A stretch of DNA of 6,198 nucleotides, from assembly GCA_900552425.1 (NCBI GenBank), contig URZR01000107.1, forward strand, positions 1 through 6,198, read 5' to 3'. Each line of letters begins with the position of its first letter. The stretch's first letter is position 1. A program made the translations under genes and the position numbers. The notes below the pieces were generated by a model that saw nothing but the letters and a program-made list of their open reading frames with translations, did no database searches and was not told the origin of the DNA. The DNA comes from an uncultured Collinsella sp. (GTDB lineage Bacteria > Actinomycetota > Coriobacteriia > Coriobacteriales > Coriobacteriaceae). This document shows, in pieces, positions 1 to 5,744 of the stretch.

Positions 1-53
1 CGCAAATACACCTGTCGGCCGCAAGCCGCGAAACAGAATGGAAACCAACCCAC

Positions 54-83
54 CGGCTCGTCGCGTTTACCGCGTTTTATAAT
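54..83 (+). promoter_or_regulatory. Putative promoter of the CLC transporter gene
   Basis: A perfect TATAAT hexamer lies at 78-83, 30 bases before the start codon at 113, which would place transcription start near base 90 and leave a short leader of about 23 bases. No good -35 box is seen at the expected spacing (around 54-61 the bases are GC-rich), and there is no TG extension. The heptamer CGCGTTT occurs twice, at 62-68 and 71-77, just upstream of the -10 box; this could be an operator or chance. No fluoride (crcB) riboswitch pattern was recognised in bases 1-112. Confidence 0.45.
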
Positions 84-112
84 GCTCGTGTTGCAACCCA
101 AAAGAGGAACGT

Positions 113-1534
113 ATGGCTTTTACCGACAAACCCGAAAGCGCAAACGAGGCGCAGGATCATTCCCAGCCGCTCGACGACGGCGGCCTTTTCTCCCTTAACG
201 ACGTCATCATGGCAGGCAGGCAACAGCTCACCCGCTCCGAGCATCTCTTGGCTGCCGACACGCGCCGCAACGCCCGCAACCTACTCGCGAGCGCCAAGTT
301 GCTCGTGCTCGTCGTCATCGTCTCGCTCGCCATGGGCGTTGCCGCTTGGGCGTTTTTGGCCTCGCTGAATATCGCGACCGACTATCGCGAGCACCACGCG
401 TGGGTCTACGCATTGCTTCCCGTTGTGGGCATTGCCACCGCATGGGTGTACAAAAACCACGGCCTTGCTGCCAAACGAGGCAACAACCTGGTCATCGACT
501 CCGCTCTGGGCACACGCCTCATCCATATGCGCATGGCCGTCCTCACCTTCGTCTGCTCTACGCTCACGCACCTAACGGGCGGATCGGCCGGTCGCGAGGG
601 AGCCGCGGTGCAGATTGGCGGCACCATCGCCAGCAACATCTCGAGCCTCGCCCACCTCAAAAAGCACGATCATCACGACCTCATGCTCGCCGGTATCTCG
701 TCCGCCTTTGGCGCCGTGTTCGGATCGCCCCTCGCCGGCGCGTTCTTTGGCATGGAGATGTGCTTTATCGGAAAGATCGACTACACCGCGGGCATCTACT
801 GCCTGGTCGCCTCGTTTACCGGCTACTTTACGTCGCTTGCCTTGGGAACCGAGTACGAGGCGAATGTCATCGCCAGCGTTCCCGACATGACACCACGGAC
901 GGTTGTCATCGTTGTTGTCAGCGCAATTATCTTCGGCCTGACGGCACGCCTCTTTGCCTGGTCGGTTCGAACCGTCAAAAGCCTGTACGGTCGCTTTATC
1001 ACCAATTACCTCGTTCGCGCACTTATAGGCGCACTCGTGGTTTTGGCCGCCTATGCCCTCCTCGACGCCTGGGACTACGCCGGCCTTTCCACGTGGCTTT
1101 CCGGCGCCGGATTTGCAGGCAACACCACCCTGGCGGACGCAGCCATCAAGTTGGTCGTCACAGCGCTTACCCTGGGCGCGGGCTTCCAAGGCGGCGAGGT
1201 CACGCCCCTGTTTGGCATCGGTGCGGCACTCGGTGGCTGGATCGGTTGCCTTACCGGGCTTGACCCCAGTTTTCTGGCGGCTCTCGGCATGCTCGGCGTG
1301 TTCTGCGCCGGCCTCAACGTGCCCATCACCACCTGCATGATGGCCATCGACCTGTTCCACGGCACGGCCGCCGGGTTCTTTGTCATCGTGGCCTTTATCA
1401 GCTATCTCGCCGGCGGACACCGAGGCGTATATCCCGCACAGCGCATTGTCTCGCCTAAACGCCGTTCGCTTATTGTGGACGAGGGCGGCACGGTGGCAGA
1501 GGCTATCGAGCGCCACAACGACCTGATAGAGTAG
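113..1534 (+). CDS. CLC-family anion transporter, probably fluoride-type (CLC-F)
   Basis: Inner-membrane anion transporter of 473 residues. The N-terminal ~60 residues are hydrophilic and probably cytoplasmic; hydrophobic helices follow from about residue 61 to 435. Visible CLC signatures are the GGSAGREG segment at 156-163, with gating glutamate E162, the GSPLAG stretch at 204-209 and GGEVTPLFGIG at 360-370. Several features point to the CLC-F fluoride/proton antiporter branch. There is no GSGIP serine motif; a methionine-containing RMAVL stretch (140-144) sits before GREG; GREG is followed by AAVQ rather than PTVQ; and the segment after GSPLAG reads FFGMEM, which by hand alignment gives no clear match to the internal proton glutamate (E203) of E. 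coli ClcA. The fluoride assignment is inference from family knowledge; membership of the CLC superfamily is secure. ATG at 113 is preceded by AAGAGGA (102-108) at a 4-base gap. There is an 87-base gap to the next plus-strand gene with no evident terminator, so the two may be co-transcribed. Confidence 0.9.
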   Translation: MAFTDKPESANEAQDHSQPLDDGGLFSLNDVIMAGRQQLTRSEHLLAADTRRNARNLLASAKLLVLVVIVSLAMGVAAWAFLASLNIATDYREHHAWVYALLPVVGIATAWVYKNHGLAAKRGNNLVIDSALGTRLIHMRMAVLTFVCSTLTHLTGGSAGREGAAVQIGGTIASNISSLAHLKKHDHHDLMLAGISSAFGAVFGSPLAGAFFGMEMCFIGKIDYTAGIYCLVASFTGYFTSLALGTEYEANVIASVPDMTPRTVVIVVVSAIIFGLTARLFAWSVRTVKSLYGRFITNYLVRALIGALVVLAAYALLDAWDYAGLSTWLSGAGFAGNTTLADAAIKLVVTALTLGAGFQGGEVTPLFGIGAALGGWIGCLTGLDPSFLAALGMLGVFCAGLNVPITTCMMAIDLFHGTAAGFFVIVAFISYLAGGHRGVYPAQRIVSPKRRSLIVDEGGTVAEAIERHNDLIE

Positions 1535-1608
1535 ACGTTAGTATTCGCCGTGCAGCCACAATCGGGAGCAATTCGACCCGAGCGCGACCGCACCGTCACG
1601 TTATACGC

Positions 1609-1614
1609 CGGGAG
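1609..1614 (+). promoter_or_regulatory. Ribosome binding site deciding the lipid kinase start
   Basis: CGGGAG at 1609-1614 is seven bases upstream of ATG 1622. The alternative GTG at 1550 in the same frame has no purine-rich site before it and would add 24 residues unlike the usual N-terminus of the family. This supports ATG 1622. Confidence 0.6.
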
Positions 1615-1621
1615 TCGCCCC

Positions 1622-2581
1622 ATGCACGCAACTGATTTTGGTCGCACGCTCATCATCGCCAACCCAGCCGCCCAGTCGGGTGCGGCACGCGAAGTTGCCG
1701 CGCGCCTGCAACGCTTTTTGGACATGACTGCACGCGCATCCCAGTTTGACCTGGTGTTGACCGAGCGTATGGGACACGCCAAGGAGCTGGCCGCACAGGC
1801 ACAGGGCTATCGCACCGTTATCGCACTCGGCGGCGACGGCGTGATTCACGAGGTCGTCAACGGGCTTATGACGCAAAAGGAGAACGCCCGCCCCGCTCTT
1901 GCCGTCCTGCCCGTGGGCTCCGGCAACGATTTTGCCCAGACGCTCGGCATCGACGATTTCTCCGGCAAGAATTTTGGCGCGCTGCTCACCTGCGAGCTGC
2001 AGCGTCAGGATATCGGGCGCATTCGCTCGTGGAGCCCTGCGAGCGGCAGCGGCGAGGCTACCGTTGAGTACTACGACCAGACGCTCTCGGTCGGCATCGA
2101 TGCTGCCATCGGCCTTAGCACCACCGAGCTGCGCAAAAAGACCGGCTTGACGGGCGCGCCGCTCTACACCCTCTCGGGACTTGAGCAGTTTGGCCTGCGC
2201 TATCGCAACTACCCCATGACAGCCAGCTTTGACGCGCCCACAGAGCGCGTGAGGGCGATCATCATGGCGATTCAGCTGGGCCCCACGTATGGCTCGGGCT
2301 ATCGCATCTGCCCCGATGCCGACCCCTGCGACGGCATACTCGACGTCTGCTACGCCTGCGGCCCCGTCCCCCGTGCGGTCGCCCTACCCATGTTCCTTTC
2401 GGCCAAGGACGGTCACCACACCAAGCTGCCGCCGGTACGCATGCGCCGCTGCCGCCATGCCGAGTTCACCTTTGAGGAGCCCGACTACCCCATTCAGGCC
2501 GACGGCGAGCCCATCGTCGCCTCGCGCATCGAAGTCGACATCCTACCCGGCGCCCTCCAAGTCTGGCACCCCACCCGCTAA
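1622..2581 (+). CDS. Diacylglycerol kinase-family lipid kinase (YegS/DgkB-like)
   Basis: ATP-dependent lipid kinase of the DAGK catalytic family, 319 residues from ATG 1622, near the ~300 residues usual for YegS/DgkB proteins. It is expected to act at the inner membrane face and phosphorylate diacylglycerol or a related lipid, recycling it to phosphatidic acid; the true lipid substrate cannot be read from sequence. Visible motifs: NPAAQSG at 14-20 (the N-terminal NPxxG-type nucleotide site), GGDG at 70-73 followed by HEVVNG, PVGSGND at 97-103 (the family GTGND-type loop), DGILDV at 237-242 (the DGxLDV metal-associated element) and ADGE at 293-296 near the C-terminus. These occur in the usual order, so the enzyme appears intact. 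A longer form from GTG 1550 (343 residues) is possible but less likely because the ribosome site favours 1622. The gene ends eight bases before a large inverted repeat and converges on the minus-strand ArfB-like gene. Confidence 0.9.
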   Translation: MHATDFGRTLIIANPAAQSGAAREVAARLQRFLDMTARASQFDLVLTERMGHAKELAAQAQGYRTVIALGGDGVIHEVVNGLMTQKENARPALAVLPVGSGNDFAQTLGIDDFSGKNFGALLTCELQRQDIGRIRSWSPASGSGEATVEYYDQTLSVGIDAAIGLSTTELRKKTGLTGAPLYTLSGLEQFGLRYRNYPMTASFDAPTERVRAIIMAIQLGPTYGSGYRICPDADPCDGILDVCYACGPVPRAVALPMFLSAKDGHHTKLPPVRMRRCRHAEFTFEEPDYPIQADGEPIVASRIEVDILPGALQVWHPTR

Positions 2582-2588
2582 CCCCACC

Positions 2589-2658
2589 TAAGTTGCGGTG
2601 AAATAGGGACTGTTTATGCAGGTAAGCCGCAAAACAGTCCCTATTTCACCGCAACTTA
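2589..2658. repeat. 27-bp perfect inverted repeat between convergent genes
   Basis: Bases 2589-2615 and 2632-2658 are exact reverse complements (27 bp) around a 16-base centre. The centre can extend the hairpin: TGC 2617-2619 pairs with GCA 2629-2631, and GG 2621-2622 pairs with CC 2627-2628. The outer arm begins TAAGTTGCGGTG and contains AAATAGGGACTGTTT. It nearly fills the 86 bases between the lipid kinase stop and the ArfB-like stop. Neither side has a T-tract, so it is not a classic intrinsic terminator, though a stem this strong could still stop or protect both transcripts. Length, perfection and position suggest a dispersed REP/MITE-like palindrome; copy number cannot be judged from one window. 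Confidence 0.85.
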
Positions 2659-2667
2659 TTGAGAAGA

Positions 2668-3048
2668 TCATTCCTTCCCGCCCGGCTTGCGACGGTTAGC
2701 CTTTTTAATCGCATTGAAGTGCTTGTCGTTGAGCCTGCGCTGGCGCGATCGCTGGGGCACTTTGGTCTTGACGCGACGGCGCGGCGGACGGCCACGACGC
2801 TCAAGCTCTGCGCGCAGCTTACGCAGGCAGCTCGCGCGATTCTGAAACTGACTACGGCTCTCGCGCGCCGTCACAACAATCCCCGTGGGCCCATGCTTCA
2901 TACGCACCGCCGAGTCCGTTGTGTTGACGCCTTGTCCGCCCGGACCCGTCGCGCGAAACACCTGCACTTCGCAATCGCGCACCAACTCCTCGGCCGACAT
3001 CTCGGCATAGCGCGCATATTCGCGCCATCCCATCTTGTTCTCGTCCAT
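2668..3048 (-). CDS. ArfB/YaeJ-like GGQ peptidyl-tRNA hydrolase (release-factor-like)
   Basis: Small protein of 126 residues with a class-I release factor catalytic domain. The GPGGQGVN motif at 35-42 carries the GGQ (37-39) that triggers peptidyl-tRNA ester hydrolysis in the ribosomal peptidyl transferase centre. After the domain (about 23-80) comes a very basic tail (about 84-126, rich in Arg and Lys, ending near NRRKPGG) like the ArfB tail that lies in the empty mRNA channel of stalled ribosomes. No codon-recognition domain of RF1/RF2 is present. Length is close to E. coli ArfB (140). The likely role is rescue of ribosomes on messages lacking a stop codon; the exact subfamily (ArfB versus other RF-1-domain proteins) is inferred. 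The start chosen is ATG at 3046-3048, because a strong Shine-Dalgarno precedes it; an in-frame upstream ATG at 3114 would run through the terminator hairpin and is rejected. Confidence 0.85.
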   Translation of the reverse strand: MDENKMGWREYARYAEMSAEELVRDCEVQVFRATGPGGQGVNTTDSAVRMKHGPTGIVVTARESRSQFQNRASCLRKLRAELERRGRPPRRRVKTKVPQRSRQRRLNDKHFNAIKKANRRKPGGKE

Positions 3049-3053
3049 ATCAG

Positions 3054-3062
3054 CACCTCCCC
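3054..3062 (-). promoter_or_regulatory. Strong ribosome binding site of the ArfB-like gene
   Basis: On the minus strand the bases read GGGGAGGTG, ending five bases before the ATG at 3048. It fixes the start of the GGQ protein and lies only six bases downstream of the T-tract of the preceding terminator. Confidence 0.75.
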
Positions 3063-3068
3063 TCATAC

Positions 3069-3104
3069 AAAAAATGTGACAAAGGGAAAGCCCCTTTGTC
3101 ACAT
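3069..3104 (-). terminator. Rho-independent terminator after xpt
   Basis: A 13-bp perfect stem (3074-3086 with 3092-3104) and a 5-base loop is followed on the minus strand by six T residues (3069-3074, the last overlapping the base of the stem). It sits 27 bases past the xpt stop codon, the standard arrangement for ending the xpt transcript. It is also directly in front of the ArfB-like gene's ribosome site, so it may limit read-through into that gene. Confidence 0.9.
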
Positions 3105-3131
3105 CGCATACCAATCGCTTGTGTTGCGCGC

Positions 3132-3710
3132 TTAGGCGAAGGTGATCTCGCCGGTATCGCAGTCCATATCGGCGATACGGGCCAGGCTCTCAACGCGGAA
3201 GCCGCGCTCGCGGAGCTTATCGCCACCGCCCTGGAAGCCCTTCTCCACCGCAATGCCAATACCGGACACCTCGGCACCCGCAGCCTCGCAGATCTTGATA
3301 AGACCCTCGAGTGCGCAGCCGTTGGCCAGGAAGTCGTCGATAATCAGGACCTTGTCGCCCTCGGACAGGAAGCGCTTGCCGACGATGACCGGGTACTCCT
3401 TCTGTTTGGTAAAGGAGTAAATGGTCGTGGCATACTGCTCGCCGTCGAGGTTGATGGACTGTGCCTTCTTGGCAAAGACCACTGGCACGCCGCCAAAGTG
3501 CTGGGCTGCAATGCAAGCCATACCAATGCCCGAAGCCTCAATCGTCAGGATCTTGTTGATCTCGACATCCTTGAACAGACGGGCCCACTCGGCGCCCATG
3601 TGGTCGAACAGCTCAACATCGCACTGGTGGTTGAGGAAGGCATCAACCTTAAGGACGTTACCGGCCTTTACGATGCCGTCATGGCGAATACGATCCTCAA
3701 GCTCCTGCAT
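3132..3710 (-). CDS. xpt: Xanthine phosphoribosyltransferase
   Basis: Cytoplasmic purine salvage enzyme converting xanthine and PRPP to XMP and pyrophosphate. The 192 residues match the usual ~190 of the Xpt family and run in register with what I recall of B. subtilis Xpt. Recognisable stretches are VLKVDAFLNHQ at 19-29, the IEASGI segment at 57-62, VPVVFAKK at 75-82, YSFTKQ at 98-103, the PRPP-binding loop VLIIDDFLANG at 121-131 and VESLARI at 173-179. ATG 3710 is preceded on the minus strand by AGAAGGGG (3718-3725) with a 7-base gap. The gene is followed by a clear terminator. In many Firmicutes xpt follows a guanine riboswitch; none was recognised in the 157-base leader region here. No frameshift or missing key segment is seen. 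Confidence 0.95.
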   Translation of the reverse strand: MQELEDRIRHDGIVKAGNVLKVDAFLNHQCDVELFDHMGAEWARLFKDVEINKILTIEASGIGMACIAAQHFGGVPVVFAKKAQSINLDGEQYATTIYSFTKQKEYPVIVGKRFLSEGDKVLIIDDFLANGCALEGLIKICEAAGAEVSGIGIAVEKGFQGGGDKLRERGFRVESLARIADMDCDTGEITFA

Positions 3711-3765
3711 GGCGCAACCCCTTCTCGCGGCAACGATACCGCGCGATTAATAAACGTTGTTCGAT

Positions 3766-3774
3766 AGTCTACCA
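3766..3774 (-). promoter_or_regulatory. Possible extended -10 promoter element of xpt
   Basis: The minus strand reads TGGTAGACT, a TGn extension joined to a plausible -10 hexamer (TAGACT), about 56 bases before the xpt start. The region where a -35 box is expected is very G-rich and has no match. The rest of the gap between xpt and the MFS gene (3711-3867) holds a weak 5-bp hairpin (3726-3730 with 3739-3743), a 6-bp inverted pair (3828-3833 with 3858-3863), and no convincing terminator or riboswitch. Confidence 0.3.
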
Positions 3775-3867
3775 CGGACCGACCCCCGCCCGCCCCACAA
3801 GCCGCATCGCACCACAAACCAGTCTTTTTGGGACGGCGCGATTCGTGGCAGACAGCCTCCCAACACG

Positions 3868-5172
3868 CTAATGACGGGCGCGCATCTTCACCAAACGCAC
3901 CATGGCAAGCGCAAAGCCCACAGCGGCCACGGCCATCAACACATAGAACACCGAGCGAAAGCCGAATAGGAATACATCCGGACGGCCTGCAACAAAACTG
4001 GTCACGGCCTCGCCCATCGCCACGCTCATCTGCCCATAGAGGATATGCGAACCTGCCGTAATACCCAGCGCCATGCCCGCATAGCGCGCCAAGCTGCCCA
4101 AGCTACCTGCAAAGCCAAGTGCCTCGCGCGGAGCCGAGCCCATGTACAGCGAGTTGTTGGGGCTCTGGAAAATCGACGTACCGCACGACATAAATGCGAC
4201 GCAGCACACGATCACAGGGATAGAAGAGTGCTCGTCGAGCGTGCTTACTGCAAAGAGACCGCACACATACACGCCCAGGCCGACCGCCGTGGGACCCTCG
4301 CAGCCAACACGGTCCGAAACCGTTCCCGAAAGCGGGCCGATAAAGGCATTCACCATCGGCAGCGCCAAAAAGAGCAGTCCGGAAATGTCGGAACCAAAGC
4401 CGTGGGCGTCCTGAAAATAGAACGGCAGAATAAACTCGGATGCGCCAATACCAACGAACGCGATGAGCATGCAGGCAAGGTTGATGGTGAAGGCCGAATT
4501 TGCAAAGCAGCGACGAGCGGCCTCGATCAGGGACATGGGGCGCTCGCCGGCCTCCGGCTTAACATGCGGCAGCGTGGAGAGCCCCACGATAAACGAGATG
4601 ACGCCAATGGGCAGGTTGATGAGGAAGATGCTCTCCCAGGGAAAGCTTGCCACCAGCACGCCGCCGAGTACGGGGCCACACATCATGCCGAGGGCCACAA
4701 AGGTCGCGAGAATACCCATGGCACGGCCTCGTTCGCGCGCCGGAAACGACTCGGTGATGATACCCATGTTGTTGGCCATGGCCGCCGCGCAACCGACGCC
4801 TTGCACAATACGTGCCAGAATAAGAACTTCGAGCGAGGCCGAAAGGCCACAAAGCAGCGAGCCGACCGTAAAGACGATGACGCCCAGCTGGAAAACGCCC
4901 ACCTTGCCGCGCACGTCACCCAGGCGGCCAAACGGCAGCATAGCCACGCACGTCGCAAGCAGGTACACCGAGCTCACCAGCTGGATGCGGTCGAAGCCCA
5001 CGCCCAGCTCCTTTTGCATCACGGGCAACGCCACGGTCACGACGGTCGAATCCAGACACGACATAAACGTCATGATGAGCACGGTAAACAGAATCGCCCA
5101 TTTGTTCTTGCCATGGGTATCGCCCTCAAGGGCAATGTGCTCGCGGCGCAGCTGCTCTGCGGTTTTCTCCAT
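3868..5172 (-). CDS. MFS transporter, DHA2-like (EmrB/QacA-type) drug exporter
   Basis: Inner-membrane major facilitator of 434 residues, probably a proton-driven exporter of small molecules or drugs; the substrate is unknown. Visible family motifs: LDSTVVTVALP at 40-50 in the first helix (motif D1 of drug/proton antiporters), GRLGDVRGK at 82-90 (motif A), RIVQGVG at 121-127 (motif B), GPVLGG at 166-171 (motif C) and the WESIFLINLPIG stretch at 179-190, typical of the DHA2 group. Between that stretch and the next hydrophobic segment (from about 229) there is only a hydrophilic loop, so the two extra helices of 14-helix DHA2 proteins seem absent and about 12 helices are likely. The start is taken as ATG 5172: the GAAAGGA site is five bases before it, whereas the in-frame ATG at 5178 overlaps that site. 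A metY-side terminator lies immediately upstream, so this gene is probably controlled separately. Confidence 0.9.
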   Translation of the reverse strand: MEKTAEQLRREHIALEGDTHGKNKWAILFTVLIMTFMSCLDSTVVTVALPVMQKELGVGFDRIQLVSSVYLLATCVAMLPFGRLGDVRGKVGVFQLGVIVFTVGSLLCGLSASLEVLILARIVQGVGCAAAMANNMGIITESFPARERGRAMGILATFVALGMMCGPVLGGVLVASFPWESIFLINLPIGVISFIVGLSTLPHVKPEAGERPMSLIEAARRCFANSAFTINLACMLIAFVGIGASEFILPFYFQDAHGFGSDISGLLFLALPMVNAFIGPLSGTVSDRVGCEGPTAVGLGVYVCGLFAVSTLDEHSSIPVIVCCVAFMSCGTSIFQSPNNSLYMGSAPREALGFAGSLGSLARYAGMALGITAGSHILYGQMSVAMGEAVTSFVAGRPDVFLFGFRSVFYVLMAVAAVGFALAMVRLVKMRARH

Positions 5173-5177
5173 ATCCA

Positions 5178-5184
5178 TCCTTTC
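5178..5184 (-). promoter_or_regulatory. Ribosome binding site deciding the MFS start
   Basis: The minus strand reads GAAAGGA, with a five-base gap to ATG 5172. The other in-frame ATG (5178) shares its first base with this site, leaving no spacing, so 5172 is preferred. Confidence 0.6.
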
Positions 5185-5198
5185 GAGTGGCCCAACAC

Positions 5199-5246
5199 AA
5201 AAAACGGGGCCCCAATCGCCTGCAAACAGCCGCGATTGGGGTCCCG
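5199..5246 (-). terminator. Rho-independent terminator between metY-like gene and MFS gene
   Basis: A 15-bp stem (5205-5219 with 5232-5246) has one mismatch at 5209/5242 and a 12-base loop. On the minus strand it is followed by six T residues (5199-5204). It lies about 70 bases past the metY-like stop and 26 bases before the MFS start codon. It fits termination of the metY-like transcript, but its closeness to the MFS ribosome site allows a leader-attenuator role. Confidence 0.88.
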
Positions 5247-5260
5247 CCTACGGAATCGGA

Positions 5261-5266
5261 ACTATA
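5261..5266 (-). promoter_or_regulatory. Weak candidate -10 box upstream of the MFS leader hairpin
   Basis: The minus strand reads TATAGT here, between the metY-like stop and the terminator. No -35 box is seen at 16-18 bases. If used, the MFS message would carry the terminator hairpin in its leader. The same gap holds three CGGAA copies on the plus strand (5251, 5257, 5273) and a small 5-bp hairpin (5295-5299 with 5306-5310) next to the metY-like stop. Confidence 0.2.
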
Positions 5267-5314
5267 TGTCACCGGAACCCCAAGAGGCTCCGTCGCTTCA
5301 TACGAGAAGCTAGC

Positions 5315-5728
5315 CTAGCACTGCTCGAGCGCCTGCTCAAGGTCGGCAATCAGATCGGCCGTGTCCTCGAGGCCGCACGACAGGCGCACCATGTCGGCGG
5401 AGATGCCGCAGGCGATGAGCTCCTCATCGTTCATCTGACGGTGCGTGGCGTTAGCGGGATGCAGGCAGCAGGTGCGAGCATCGGCCACATGCGTGGCGAT
5501 CTGGGCGAGTTTAAGGCTCTTCATAAAGGTCTCGGCCGCCGCGCGACCACCGTTAAAGCCAAAGCTCACGACGCCGCAGGTACCGTTGGGCATGTACTTC
5601 TGAGCCAGGTCATAGTACTTATCGCCCTCCAGGCCCGGATAGCTCACAAAGCGCACCTTGGGATGGCTCTGCAGGAACTTAGCAACGGCCAGGCCGTTCT
5701 CACAATGACGCGGCATACGCACATGCAG
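5315..5728 (-). CDS. metY: O-acetylhomoserine sulfhydrylase-type enzyme, C-terminal part (5' cut off)
   Basis: C-terminal ~138 residues of a Cys/Met-metabolism PLP enzyme, most like O-acetylhomoserine sulfhydrylase, which makes homocysteine from O-acetylhomoserine and sulfide. A full enzyme has about 425 residues, so roughly the first two-thirds, including the PLP-binding lysine, is missing. Recognisable stretches are RMPRHCENG near the cut, GDKYYDLAQKY, CGVVSF, GGRAAAETFMK, THVADARTCCLHPA and VRLSCGLED, whose arginine is expected to bind the substrate carboxylate. The only in-frame start (GTG 5722) is an internal codon; family-like residues continue upstream to 5728 (Leu-His-Val-Arg) and then homology stops, with an in-frame stop at 5741-5743. 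Base composition matches the rest of the minus-strand block (42 G/C of 60 in 5341-5400). The stop is followed by a terminator. The gene was probably intact in its genome and broken here by the join. MetY versus other gamma-family members is moderately sure. Confidence 0.85.
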   Translation of the reverse strand: MHVRMPRHCENGLAVAKFLQSHPKVRFVSYPGLEGDKYYDLAQKYMPNGTCGVVSFGFNGGRAAAETFMKSLKLAQIATHVADARTCCLHPANATHRQMNDEELIACGISADMVRLSCGLEDTADLIADLEQALEQC

Positions 5729-5744
5729 GGATATGCCGCGTCAT
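5705..5744. other. Head-to-head junction with 13-bp inverted repeat
   Basis: Bases 5705-5717 and 5732-5744 are exact reverse complements (13 bp) around a 14-base centre. Each arm encodes the same Met-Pro-Arg-His codons, the left arm in the minus-strand gene and the right arm in the plus-strand gene. Native-looking coding sequence of the left gene runs to 5728 and that of the right gene begins at 5733, leaving 5729-5732 unassigned. Base composition changes abruptly across this point. The structure looks like an illegitimate inverted join at a conserved stretch. Confidence 0.8.

Noticed and set aside
1..112. Fluoride riboswitch upstream of the CLC gene
   Set aside because: The GATGG-type conserved core and the pseudoknot partners could not be found by eye in these bases.
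572..1516. Minus-strand open frame of 314 codons opposite the CLC gene
   Set aside because: Antisense shadow of the CLC transporter; low-complexity Gly/Asp/Lys/Ala-rich translation without recognisable motifs.
1550..1621. GTG 1550 as the start of the lipid kinase
   Set aside because: No ribosome binding site before it and no family similarity in the 24 extra residues; ATG 1622 has a well-spaced CGGGAG.
3096..3767. Plus-strand open frame of 223 codons opposite xpt
   Set aside because: Looks protein-like because it mirrors xpt codons, but xpt on the minus strand is a full-length recognised enzyme with its own ribosome site and terminator.
3828..3863. Inverted pair TTGGGA/TCCCAA as a terminator of the MFS gene
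   Set aside because: The stem is only 6 bp with a 24-base interior, and no T-tract follows on the minus strand.
4045..5313. Long plus-strand open frame of 422 codons opposite the MFS gene
   Set aside because: It is antisense to a protein with clear MFS motifs, its translation is rich in His, Arg, Lys and Gln with no domain pattern, and such shadows are expected in GC-rich DNA.
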